The position numbers and the translations under genes are program-made. A model generated the notes under the pieces. It was not told the origin of the DNA, did not search any database, and saw only the letters and a program-made list of their open reading frames with translations. A DNA stretch of 64,000 bases from Alteromonas sp. a30 (lineage in GTDB: Bacteria > Pseudomonadota > Gammaproteobacteria > Enterobacterales > Alteromonadaceae). Positions 19,156 through 30,205 of this stretch are shown here, in pieces (the stretch's first letter is position 1; every line of letters starts with the position of its first letter). Location: positions 1 through 64,000 of the forward strand of contig NZ_JABEPE010000017.1 of assembly GCF_026788005.1 (NCBI RefSeq). Direction: 5' to 3'.

Positions 19156-20145
19156 TTAGGCTGATGCAGGCGTTTCGAGGTCCGCTTCTCTCATGGTTTC
19201 ACCCAAAGCTACGCACACTTCTCGGTCGCCTTTGTACGGCAAACGACAATGCGCCACCAACATGTTGTCGTTGAAAATCACATCGCCGGATTTACCTAAA
19301 ATGTTTACCGACCCTGCCTCTAACGCTTTGCCAACTAGATCCATGGTTTCGCGTGAGATAGGCGTACCATCACCAAAACACACATAACGCGGAAATTTCT
19401 CTTCGGAGCCTAGCATTGCATGCAAGCCGTTATAAACGCGCTCGGCTAACATGCTTGGGTGATGCAATTGCACCTGATTAAACCAAATACGTTCTTTGGT
19501 GTCTGGGTGATATACCACCGCAGGGCCATATTGCACCGTTTGCAGTACATCGCCGTCCCAATGAAATTCCACATCATTTTCACGGCAGAAGGCTTCCACT
19601 TCGGCTTTGTCTTCGGTTTTATAAAAGTCTTGCCAACGCACATCCATATAAGGAATGAAATTACGCACATATTTCAAGCGTTTAGTCGCAAATTGCTCAA
19701 TAATGTCTTCCGGTAGATGTTGCAGCACTAAGCGCCCATCGGACACACTTAACTCACCGCCTTCTTCAGCAGGCTTAATGCAATAAAAAAATTGTTTTAA
19801 CGGCCACTTGGTAGTGTGTGCCGCTTCGTTGTGATAGTGAATGGTAAGTGAAGCGGTATAAGGCGTAGCGTTATAGAGCTTTTTGCTATTCGAACGCTGC
19901 GGTAAGTCGCCATATCCGCTGTATAAATCTGGACTGATTGTTGAAGCCAATGCTTCAAACTTAGCCATTGAATCGATACCAAAATTTTTGAACAACACCG
20001 ACCCATGCTTTAATACCTTGTCCCGAATGTATTCGCGGTTAGTGGCTACCCATTCTTGAAAATCGAAATTGTCCGTTTCTGCTTCGAACACGACAGGAAA
20101 CTGTTTCTCGGGATACAACACACTTTCTTTTACGTTAGTTTGCAT
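19156..20145 (-). CDS. TauD/SyrP-like Fe(II)/2-oxoglutarate-dependent oxygenase
   Basis: Predicted non-haem iron oxygenase of the TauD/TfdA superfamily. The metal triad appears as HNE (His 105, Glu 107) and a distal His in MLVAHCR near residue 303. The HxE rather than HxD form resembles clavaminate synthase and SyrP. The carboxylate is present, so it should hydroxylate or desaturate rather than halogenate. Members in hybrid NRPS/PKS clusters usually hydroxylate carrier-bound amino acids or tailor the product. It is the first gene of the minus-strand cluster and faces the peptidase gene across a long divergent spacer. Its substrate could be the A-PCP-bound amino acid or a polyketide; that is inference. 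Confidence 0.85.
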   Translation of the reverse strand: MQTNVKESVLYPEKQFPVVFEAETDNFDFQEWVATNREYIRDKVLKHGSVLFKNFGIDSMAKFEALASTISPDLYSGYGDLPQRSNSKKLYNATPYTASLTIHYHNEAAHTTKWPLKQFFYCIKPAEEGGELSVSDGRLVLQHLPEDIIEQFATKRLKYVRNFIPYMDVRWQDFYKTEDKAEVEAFCRENDVEFHWDGDVLQTVQYGPAVVYHPDTKERIWFNQVQLHHPSMLAERVYNGLHAMLGSEEKFPRYVCFGDGTPISRETMDLVGKALEAGSVNILGKSGDVIFNDNMLVAHCRLPYKGDREVCVALGETMREADLETPASA

Positions 20146-20612
20146 GGGGTTTTCCTACAATCTAAATCAATTTACGCAGCTCTTTTTCGATAAACGATCT
20201 AGCTACAACTAAAACCATATTGATGTTCTTAACTATTCAAAATAAAACATCAAAAACACAAAAAATTTAATTTATATTTCATTAAATCATATAGTTAAAT
20301 CATAATCTGGCAGCTATAAGATAAGAAAAAACAGACTATTTCAGGTCATTGCTATTTCAAATTTCTGGAGCCTATAATACCCTGAGGACAAAAAATGATA
20401 CCCACACATATCAAACACTGTGTGTCTAAATTTGTCAACCATAGAGAGAACTTTAGTTGCCTTAAAGGTAATTTTTGAGCTTAGCAACTTAGCTGCTTGT
20501 AAAACCCGTTCTAGATCAAATAAATTAATGATAATTAACGATATTAATGTTTTTTAGCTACGTATTTTACAACAACGTAAAAATGGCAATTTATTAACAA
20601 TGGGACATGAAA
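20146..20612. promoter_or_regulatory. divergent promoter region between oxygenase and peptidase genes
   Basis: A 460-base AT-rich spacer between divergent starts, so promoters for both arms of the biosynthetic cluster are expected. No gene is seen. The right half is almost pure A/T with several short TTAAT/ATTAA blocks. I found no recognisable regulator box. Confidence 0.5.
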
Positions 20613-22670
20613 ATGACTAAAGCACCAGCAGTAGAAAAACGCCCCTATGCACTTGAGTTTGGTGGAAAAACAAGAGTGGATAACTATTACTGGATGCGAG
20701 ATGATGAACGTCAGGACGAGGTCGTTTTAGCTCATTTAGAAAACGAAAATAAATACATGGAAAGTGTGCTTGCTAAAACCGAAAGTTTTCAAGATATTCT
20801 CTTCCAAGAATTCATTCAACGCTTTCAAACCGACGAAGCATCTGTTCCGTTTAAACGTGGCCAATATTGGTACATTTCACGGTACGTAACCGGTAAAAAC
20901 TTTCAGGTTCACTATCGTAAAACCAGTGAAAATGCCGAAAGCGAACAAGTGGTCTTAGATGAAAATGCCGAAGCCGAAAACAAAGATTATTTTCGCTGTG
21001 CTCATTGGAAAATCAGCCCAAACGAAGAAATGGTGGCGTTTTCGGAAGATGTGGTTGGGCGTAACACCTTTAACATTCGCGTTAAAAATATTGAAACGGG
21101 TGAAGTGGTTGACGACGCCATTACCGGCACAAACGGCGATGTTGAGTGGGCAAACGACAACAAAACCTTGTTTTATATTCAGCGCGATCCACAAACGCTA
21201 TTAGCCTACAAAGTGATGCGCCATACTCTGGGCACACCACAATCGGAAGATTGCGTGGTATACCAAGAGCAAGACAAATCCTTCACCACGTTTTTAAGCA
21301 AAACCCGCGACAATTCCACCCTTGTCATCACCCATCACAGCACCATCACCAAAGGCTGCTCTATTTTATCGGCGGACGAACCAAGCGCAGAGGTAAAGCC
21401 CTTTATCGCTTTAGCGCCACATCATGAATACAGTTTTCAGCGTTTAGGCGATGAATTTTACATTCGCACTAATTGGAACGCGCCTAATTTTAGAATGATG
21501 AAAGTGGCAGTAAGTGAGCATCACGACCAAACACAATGGCAAGCACTTACTCAACCTTCAGATACGGTATTTATTCAAGATTTTACCGTGCTGAACGGCT
21601 ATTTAGTGCTTCACGAACGCGACAATGGGCGCACACGCGTTCGGGTGCTATCGTTGGAAAGCCAACAATTCACTGCCATCGAATTTGACGAGCAAGATTA
21701 CGTGGTGTGGTTGCAGGACAACTACGACGTAAACAATCACTTTGTACGCCTGATGTACACCAGCTTGACCACTCCGTTTACGGTGTACGACATTGATTTA
21801 GCCAGCGGCGAAAAAACCTTAAAACAGCAAGAGCAAATTTTTGGGGATTTTCATCCTGACAATTACACCTGCGAGCGCTTGCATATTCGTGTGCGTGATG
21901 GCGTAGAAGTGCCGGTTTCCTTGGTTTACAAACAAAGTTTGTTCAATAAAGATGGCTCCAATCCGCTTCTGATTAGCGGCTATGGGGCCTATGGTTCCAC
22001 CAGCGACCCCATTTTCCGACCCGATCGTTTGTCGTTATTGGATAGAGGCTTTGTTCACGCCATTGCTCACATTCGCGGTGGCAGCATGTTGGGGCAACAC
22101 TGGTACGAAGATGGCAAGCTGATGAAGAAAATGAACAGCTTCCACGATTTCATTGACGTGACCCAAGCGTTAGTTGAGCAACACTACGTCAATGCCGAAA
22201 AACTGTTTGCCGAGGGGGCGAGCGCCGGTGGTTTGTTAGTGGGCGCTTGCGTTAATCTAGCGCCAACACTTTTTAAAGGAGTCATTGCTCACGTGCCTTT
22301 TGTGGATGTGGTTACGACCATTACCGACTCCAGCATTCCGTTAACCACTAACGAGTATAATGAATGGGGCGACCCTAACGATCCGAACGCACTGGATTAC
22401 ATGCTGAGTTATTCCCCCTACGATAACGTAAGTGCCAAACCGTACCCCAATATGTTGATAACAACAGGGTTGCACGACTCACAAGTGCAATATTATGAAC
22501 CCTGTAAATGGGCGGCAAAACTGCGAGAATATTCCACCAGTAACAACCCTATTTTGCTGTCGGTGAATATGCATGCGGGCCATTATGGCGAGGCCGGACG
22601 TTTTGGTCCGTACAAAACCCTCGCCCGCTCTTATGCCTTTGTGTTTAATTTGTTAGGCATTACTGAATAG
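20613..22670 (+). CDS. oligopeptidase B-like serine peptidase (S9A)
   Basis: Cytosolic prolyl-oligopeptidase-fold enzyme that cleaves short peptides, by family after basic residues. The N-terminal part is the beta-propeller, beginning with the family signature VDNYYWMRDD. The C-terminal alpha/beta-hydrolase carries Ser in GASAGGLL, Asp in GLHDSQVQY and His in MHAGHYGEAGRFG, all typical of PtrB. Length of about 686 residues is normal. The ATG at 20613 is chosen because GGGA lies seven bases upstream; an in-frame ATG two codons earlier has no room for a ribosome site. It is followed after 21 bases by a type II thioesterase and faces the PKS genes, so it may act on the pathway product, for example by maturing a peptide-capped precursor or by self-protection. 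A plain housekeeping role is also possible. Confidence 0.88.
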   Translation: MTKAPAVEKRPYALEFGGKTRVDNYYWMRDDERQDEVVLAHLENENKYMESVLAKTESFQDILFQEFIQRFQTDEASVPFKRGQYWYISRYVTGKNFQVHYRKTSENAESEQVVLDENAEAENKDYFRCAHWKISPNEEMVAFSEDVVGRNTFNIRVKNIETGEVVDDAITGTNGDVEWANDNKTLFYIQRDPQTLLAYKVMRHTLGTPQSEDCVVYQEQDKSFTTFLSKTRDNSTLVITHHSTITKGCSILSADEPSAEVKPFIALAPHHEYSFQRLGDEFYIRTNWNAPNFRMMKVAVSEHHDQTQWQALTQPSDTVFIQDFTVLNGYLVLHERDNGRTRVRVLSLESQQFTAIEFDEQDYVVWLQDNYDVNNHFVRLMYTSLTTPFTVYDIDLASGEKTLKQQEQIFGDFHPDNYTCERLHIRVRDGVEVPVSLVYKQSLFNKDGSNPLLISGYGAYGSTSDPIFRPDRLSLLDRGFVHAIAHIRGGSMLGQHWYEDGKLMKKMNSFHDFIDVTQALVEQHYVNAEKLFAEGASAGGLLVGACVNLAPTLFKGVIAHVPFVDVVTTITDSSIPLTTNEYNEWGDPNDPNALDYMLSYSPYDNVSAKPYPNMLITTGLHDSQVQYYEPCKWAAKLREYSTSNNPILLSVNMHAGHYGEAGRFGPYKTLARSYAFVFNLLGITE

Positions 22671-22691
22671 TACGCCAACAGGGAGATTTTG

Positions 22692-23444
22692 ATGTCGAAT
22701 AATTGGTTTGTTGTTTCGAAACCGCGCCCACAGGCACAATTGCGTCTAATTTGCTTTCCCTATGCTGGCGGCAATGCCAACACCTTTGGGCAATGGAGCG
22801 ATACCTTGTACAACAATGTTGAGGTGGTCGCGATTCAACCGCCGGGCCGAGCAAACCGTTTATCTGAGCCCGCTTTCGATAATATGCAAGATTTAGTCGA
22901 TGCATTGATGCAGCATTTTCCAAGCGTGTTGGATAAGCCGTATATGTTATTTGGTCACAGCATGGGCGCGCGCGTGGCGTTTGAAGTGCTATTAGCTTGC
23001 GTTGAACGTGATTTACCGTTACCGAAACATTTTATTGCTTCTGGCAGCCGCGCGGTGCAAATCCCTGATTTAGATAAATTAACGACGGGCCTTTCTGATG
23101 ATGCTTTTATTGAGCGTTTGCGCGATCTAGAAGGCACGCCAGAAGTGTTATTGCAAAACGCGGAGCTAATGGAGTTGTTTTTGCCTTTGTTACGAGCGGA
23201 ATTTACGTTGTCGGAATCGTATCGTTTTGAAGGGGATGTGCAGTTGGATGTGCCTTTAACGGTGTTTGGTGGCGTTGAGGATTCGGGGGTGGATAAGGAT
23301 CGTTTGCTCGCGTGGCAGCAGCATTTTGTGCCTGAGATGAATTTGAGCATGTTCCCCGGTGGGCACTTTTTCTTGGAGCATGAGCAGAAGTTGGTGCTTG
23401 AGCGTTTGAATCAGATCTTTACCCGTTATTTTGCAGCGAATTAG
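22692..23444 (+). CDS. type II (editing) thioesterase
   Basis: Free-standing alpha/beta-hydrolase of the GrsT/RifR family that frees misprimed or stalled carrier proteins in NRPS/PKS systems. Seen: the N-terminal FPYAGGN oxyanion motif, Ser in GHSMGAR, Asp in GGVEDSGV and His in PGGHFFLE. Length of 250 residues is typical. The start is the ATG at 22692, with GGGAG six bases upstream; the TTG just before it is ignored. It is cotranscribed with the peptidase gene, which ties both to the PKS cluster. It ends eight bases before a repeat element, which forms the cluster boundary on this side. Confidence 0.92.
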   Translation: MSNNWFVVSKPRPQAQLRLICFPYAGGNANTFGQWSDTLYNNVEVVAIQPPGRANRLSEPAFDNMQDLVDALMQHFPSVLDKPYMLFGHSMGARVAFEVLLACVERDLPLPKHFIASGSRAVQIPDLDKLTTGLSDDAFIERLRDLEGTPEVLLQNAELMELFLPLLRAEFTLSESYRFEGDVQLDVPLTVFGGVEDSGVDKDRLLAWQQHFVPEMNLSMFPGGHFFLEHEQKLVLERLNQIFTRYFAAN

Positions 23445-23452
23445 GCTATGAG

Positions 23453-23876
23453 TTACCGGTAGAGATTTATCGCAAACTCGCTGTGAATACTTCCTTGTAC
23501 GCTGCACATGTAGATTCAAGGGCCGCTTCCCTGCGGCTGAGGGTTTGCGCTTAATTCTCTACCGTTAACTTGTTGAATTATTGGTGAATTTCAAGATCAG
23601 CCAAACGCCAAAAACGATGGCTGCTTCACTTTCGAAAAATCCTAAGCGCGCTATCTTTGAAAAACACGATGCGCAAGCGCCTTTGAGTAAGTGAAGCAGG
23701 CGGCGTTTACACACTGCCCAAACGCCAAAAACGGTGGCTGATTCACTTTCGAAAAATCCTGAGCGCGCTATCTTTGAAAAACACGATGCGCAAGCGCCTT
23801 TGAGTAAGTGAAGCAGGCGGCGTTTACACTCCACTTCCTTGCGGCTGAGGGTTTGCGCTTAATTCTCTGCCGGTAA
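23453..23876. repeat. compound MITE-like element with terminal inverted repeats (locus 1)
   Basis: Begins TTACCGGTAGAGA and ends with the inverse, TCTCTGCCGGTAA. The first part (23453-23568) is a complete 116-base element whose ends pair over about 27 bases with mismatches (CGCAAAC near the left, GTTTGCG near the right). The second part holds a 117-base unit repeated twice (23601-23717 and 23718-23832); each unit is itself an inverted repeat (AAACGCC and GGCGTTT at its ends, GCTTCACTT and AAGTGAAGC inside) and can fold into a long hairpin. No transposase is present. Related copies lie at 27883-28083 and 30065-30167. An open frame across it only reflects the 39-codon periodicity. Confidence 0.85.
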
Positions 23877-23888
23877 CTTGAAAATAAT

Positions 23889-26846
<2,958 letters not shown>

Positions 26847-27143
26847 AATCCGTTACACTCCGAAAATAAATTGATGCGTAGGCTAGTTTTGTTTTGCATT
26901 TTGGTGCTGTTTTGTTGTGTGGTATTCGTTAGCTTCATTGTTGAAAAGCACACAAGCGTTAACACTTGAAGGCCAAAGGCATTTGCACTAATACTAACCG
27001 CGAGCTTGCCCTGTAAACAAGACTTTAAAGGAAGGTTTTTTATTTGGGCATTATTAAGAAGGCGCAACCGCTATACCGCATTTAAATAAAGAGAGCCTCG
27101 TCATTTTACCCGAGGCTTTTTGTATTAACGCGGTTTACGTTGT
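26847..27143. other. spacer between two minus-strand genes with terminator-like hairpin
   Basis: No supported gene. An open frame of 77 codons crosses it but has no family features and overlaps the start of the Roc-COR gene, so it is not called. The only clear structure is the hairpin at 27094-27117. The segment after it must hold the promoter and ribosome site of the Roc-COR gene; GGAG about 11 bases before its TTG is the best candidate. Confidence 0.5.
27094..27122. terminator. hairpin with T-run
   Basis: Perfect stem AGCCTCG / CGAGGCT with a 10-base loop. On the plus strand it is followed directly by a run of T. On the minus strand, just beyond the stop of the small gene at 27144, the tail is CTCTCTTTATTT. 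It probably ends the small minus-strand gene and may work both ways. Confidence 0.65.
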
Positions 27144-27509
27144 TCAGCCGCGCTTGCGCTGAAATAGGTTAATCGACGCCGCTAACGACAATAACGCTGC
27201 AATGGCGGGGTTATGATTTTGTCGGGTTTCATCTTGCCGATATTGCAGTTCTTCCGCGCTATGAATGAGTGCTTGTTTTTGCGGGTTGGCGGTAATCATC
27301 ACCTCGCCATTATGCATCACAATGGTGAGCTGCATAAATGGCTCAACGCCAAATTGTTTTAAGGTTTTCGCATCCAAATGCAAGCCTTCTTCCCCCAGCG
27401 CAATATGCTCGATGCGCACGGCATCTAACGACATGGAAATATCCGCTACGTTGTTTGCATTTCCCTGTGTATTTGCCGAATTAGTGTGTGTAACATACTC
27501 AACAGTCAT
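27144..27509 (-). CDS. hypothetical protein, 121 residues
   Basis: I do not recognise the family. The N-terminus is polar (Asn/Thr/Ser-rich), the middle has a segment (LDAKTLKQFGVEPFMQLTIVMHNGEVMITAN) reminiscent of a small beta-strand DNA-binding or AbrB-like fold, and the C-terminus is a short hydrophobic helix (AIAALLSLAASINLF) ending in basic residues, so it may associate with membrane. The ATG has GGAGGT close upstream on the coding strand, which supports real translation. A terminator-like hairpin follows it and a stable hairpin precedes it. The AbrB comparison is weak inference. Confidence 0.6.
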   Translation of the reverse strand: MTVEYVTHTNSANTQGNANNVADISMSLDAVRIEHIALGEEGLHLDAKTLKQFGVEPFMQLTIVMHNGEVMITANPQKQALIHSAEELQYRQDETRQNHNPAIAALLSLAASINLFQRKRG

Positions 27510-27538
27510 ATGACCTCCATATTAGGTTATGTGATTAG

Positions 27539-27573
27539 CCAGTCTCGGGGTGTTGGTGGCACCCCAGATTGGC
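27539..27573. promoter_or_regulatory. stable hairpin upstream of the 121-residue gene
   Basis: GGGGTG and CACCCC form a strong core, extended on the outside by TCT/AGA and CCA/TGG pairs. It lies 30 bases before the start codon, inside the likely 5' leader, and has no T-run. It may be an operator or an RNA leader structure. Confidence 0.4.
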
Positions 27574-27882
27574 GCTCATTCGATTGCGTTTGTGTTTGTG
27601 TTTACGTTTGTGTTATCCGCTTTTTCTTTTGATTTTCCTGCCTTTTAGAATCACTTCCAACAACAAAACCACGCCTTTTTACAGAACAAGTATATATCTT
27701 CTAAAAGCATAAAATTGCGCATGTAAAGCAGCTTAAAGCTCCTAAATAAAGTGCGTATAAACAGAAACAAGATAGCCAAAATAATATCACTTAATTAACA
27801 AAGAACAGAGCAAAAATACGGCAACGATCAGACTAAAAAGGAATATCAAAATACTGTTTATTTATACATAATTTGGAGTGAT
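27574..27882. other. AT-rich spacer without a gene
   Basis: About 310 bases with no credible open frame, no hairpin of note and no recognised element. It separates the small minus-strand gene from the repeat at locus 2. Confidence 0.5.
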
Positions 27883-28083
27883 TTACCGATAGAGATTACC
27901 GGCAACCAAACGCCAAAAACGATGGCTAATTCACTTTCGAAAAGCAACCTTTTCAGGATGAAAAGTCTGAGCGAGCTATCTTTGAAAAACACGATGCGAA
28001 AGCGACTTTGAGAAAGTAAAACAGGCAGCGTTTGCACTCCACTTCATGCGGCTGAGGGTTTGCACCTAATTCTCTACCGGTAA
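27883..28083. repeat. MITE-like element (locus 2)
   Basis: Starts TTACCGATAGAGA and ends TCTCTACCGGTAA. The interior carries one diverged copy of the inverted-repeat unit seen twice at locus 1 (CCAAACGCC near 27906, GGCAGCGTTT near 28024) and the same GGCTGAGGGTTTG block before the right end. It sits between divergent genes, directly upstream of the toxin-antitoxin promoter. Confidence 0.85.
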
Positions 28084-28128
28084 TTTATTAAATTCTTTTC
28101 AACCAACAAAACCGTTGATTTCCCAATC

Positions 28129-28179
28129 GTTCACAAATAATATAAATTCATGATTCGTGAACAATTCAAGCATGTGAAC
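28129..28179 (+). promoter_or_regulatory. inverted-repeat operator upstream of the AbiEi-like gene
   Basis: GTTCAC at 28129-28134 is matched by GTGAAC at 28157-28162, and a further GTGAAC lies at 28174-28179, eight bases before the start codon. The AT-rich stretch between the first two sites suits a promoter. AbiEi-type antitoxins repress their own operon by binding inverted repeats, so this is the likely autoregulation site. Confidence 0.6.
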
Positions 28180-28187
28180 ACCCTAAG

Positions 28188-29201
28188 ATGAAGCCAGACA
28201 TAACATCACAACAAACAAGTGACTTTGTCATTAAAGCACTGTCGCAACTTCCTGCTAGCTTTCGTTTTCAAATATTAGAAGAATGCCCTATTACGAACGC
28301 CTTTAGAGACCAGAAAATATCCTTAAAATCGCGCAAAAAGACATGGTATTTCGATGTTGCCGTTAAACAAATTCATCGCACATCCTCTTTTAATGTGCTG
28401 CTTACTCATGCAGCCGAAAACACCTTGCTAATTTGCAATAAGCTCTCTGATCACTTGGCTGACTTTGCCGAACAACACCAAATCAACTTTATTGATGAAG
28501 CTGGTAATGCGCGTGTGTTTCGCCACGATCTCACCTTGTTTATTTCGGGGAATAAACTCAAACCTGCCGCCCCTAATTTGGTAAAACAAAAGCTGACTTT
28601 TGGAACCGCAAAGCTAATTTTTGTGCTGCTGGTTGATAACAGCGCCTTACAGTATTCCTATCGGAAGCTTGCCAAATTAGCGAACATTTCCCTTGGCATG
28701 GTGAGCAAGGCCATGAGTTTTCTTGAAAGCGGAGGTTATATTTATCGAACCCAATCTCGATATGGGTTTTCAAACGTAAACACGCTAGCGGCTTTGTGGT
28801 TAAGTGAATTTTCGACCACGTTACGACCTAAATTAAAAGGGCTGATGTTGTCTATAAATCAGTCACCAAACGAGATCTCGCTTTCGCCACTGGATGTATG
28901 GGGCGGCGAAATGGCAGGCGCACAACTTACGCAAAACTTACAGCCAGAACAATTACAATTGTTTACTTTTCAACCCATTCAAGCGGTTATCCACCAGCTA
29001 AAGGCAAAGGTTGATGCACAAGGGAACCTTTGGCTTGTTCCGGCCTTTTGGGGACAAGATTTACAGCTAACGCCTTATGCGAAAGCCCTGTTAAGCGCGG
29101 CCGAACTTATCGCTTCCAACGATAGTCGCAACTATGAAATAGCGAGCCAAATTAATCATGACTACCTACACATTGACGCATTCCCTCAACATCGGCTTTG
29201 A
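28188..29201 (+). CDS. AbiEi-like antitoxin / transcriptional regulator
   Basis: Putative antitoxin of a type IV-style toxin-antitoxin pair. It is a 337-residue soluble protein. A winged-helix segment lies near residues 160-200 (SYRKLAKLANISLGMVSKAMSFLESGGYIYR), a MarR/GntR-like helix-turn-helix. The first 130 residues look like the restriction-endonuclease-like N-terminal region seen in some long AbiEi-family proteins. The gene overlaps the nucleotidyltransferase gene by 44 bases, the usual tight antitoxin-toxin coupling. The family call rests mainly on this pairing plus the HTH. Upstream GTTCAC/GTGAAC repeats suggest autorepression. It could instead be a regulator unrelated to toxin neutralisation. 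Confidence 0.75.
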   Translation: MKPDITSQQTSDFVIKALSQLPASFRFQILEECPITNAFRDQKISLKSRKKTWYFDVAVKQIHRTSSFNVLLTHAAENTLLICNKLSDHLADFAEQHQINFIDEAGNARVFRHDLTLFISGNKLKPAAPNLVKQKLTFGTAKLIFVLLVDNSALQYSYRKLAKLANISLGMVSKAMSFLESGGYIYRTQSRYGFSNVNTLAALWLSEFSTTLRPKLKGLMLSINQSPNEISLSPLDVWGGEMAGAQLTQNLQPEQLQLFTFQPIQAVIHQLKAKVDAQGNLWLVPAFWGQDLQLTPYAKALLSAAELIASNDSRNYEIASQINHDYLHIDAFPQHRL

Positions 29202-29979
29202 ACAGGTTATTCGCGTTATAAAAACCGCCGCCGATGCAACGCAAACACCGTTCTTTATTGCAGGAGCCACGGCTAGAGACATTATTCTTCATCATATTTT
29301 TGGTCGAAATGCTGGACGCCGCACGCAGGATATTGATACCGCTATTTATGTTTCCTCGTGGGAAGAATTTAATGAGATGAAATACGCACTGATTCGTGCA
29401 GGTTTAAGCGAAACCCGAGAGATTCAACGATTACGCGATAACGAGAGCGGCTTGCCCATCGACATTATTCCGTTTGGGCATATTGCCGATAACAATTTTG
29501 ATGTTTCGTGGCCGCCTGAGCATTGGGTAACGTTATCCATTGCCGGGTTTCAGGAGGCTTTTGATGCTTCAATAACGGTAGATATTGGCTACGAAACACC
29601 TATTCGGGTTGCATCGTTAGCGGGACTAGCATTGTTAAAATTAATAGCTTGGAACGATAGGCATTTGACGACCGACAAAGATGCATCAGATTTCTTCACC
29701 TTGCTGGAACAATACCAAGATATTCATTCGGACAGGCTTTATGAGGACTCGATACCCGGCGAAAAGCTCGATTTTGCTCCATTTAGAATGGGCGCATATT
29801 TGCTTGGATTTGATACGAAGTTGCTGCTAAACGGCAAGTCTTTTGATCAATTGCAGAATGTGCAAACGACACTGAGTGAGCGTTTTTTGCAGCAATTAGT
29901 TAGGCTTAAACCCGCGCTTTTAGCAGATGATATTACGACATACATTCACGACTTTTGGGCCGGATTTCACGCCCAATGA
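29158..29979 (+). CDS. AbiEii-like nucleotidyltransferase toxin
   Basis: Putative toxin of the pair, a DNA polymerase beta-type nucleotidyltransferase. Motifs match the AbiEii family: motif I as GATARDII, motif II as RRTQDIDTAIYV with the two metal-binding Asp, and motif III as LLKLIAWNDR with conserved Lys and Arg. Length of 273 residues is near the family norm. Enzymes of this family transfer nucleotides to RNA targets and arrest growth; the acceptor here is unknown. It starts inside the antitoxin gene. A repeat element follows within 90 bases, suggesting the pair sits in a mobile or repeat-bounded segment. Confidence 0.85.
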   Translation: MTTYTLTHSLNIGFEQVIRVIKTAADATQTPFFIAGATARDIILHHIFGRNAGRRTQDIDTAIYVSSWEEFNEMKYALIRAGLSETREIQRLRDNESGLPIDIIPFGHIADNNFDVSWPPEHWVTLSIAGFQEAFDASITVDIGYETPIRVASLAGLALLKLIAWNDRHLTTDKDASDFFTLLEQYQDIHSDRLYEDSIPGEKLDFAPFRMGAYLLGFDTKLLLNGKSFDQLQNVQTTLSERFLQQLVRLKPALLADDITTYIHDFWAGFHAQ

Positions 29980-30000
29980 CACGCCAACAATCCTCAAAAA

Positions 30001-30167
30001 ACGAAAGCGAAAGCGAAACAGGCAGCGTTTATCCACTCAGGCCGCTGTTCTAATGGGCTAAGAGTCACCGGTAGCGATTTATCGCAAACTCGCTGTGAAT
30101 ACTTCCATGTACGCTCCGCAGCCGCTTCCCTGCGGCTGAGGGTTTACTCCTAATTCTCTACAGGTGA
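30001..30167. repeat. MITE-like element (locus 3), with truncated inner unit
   Basis: The complete outer element runs from TCACCGGTAG at 30065 to CTACAGGTGA ending at 30167; its ends are matched inverted repeats (TCACC/GGTGA) that differ from the TTACC ends of the other loci in a compensated way. The body is nearly the same as 23461-23560. Bases 30001-30040 hold the right half of the inner unit (ACAGGCAGCGTTT). Both this and locus 1 are followed by ACTTGTTGAATTA. Confidence 0.82.
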
Positions 30168-30205
30168 CTTGTTGAATTACCTGCAACCGAACTCAAAACG
30201 CAACG

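Noticed and set aside
23565-23834. Open frame with a 39-residue internal repeat
   Set aside because: It only mirrors the 117-base DNA repeat of the MITE-like element; no ribosome site, and related DNA elsewhere is not open in the same way.
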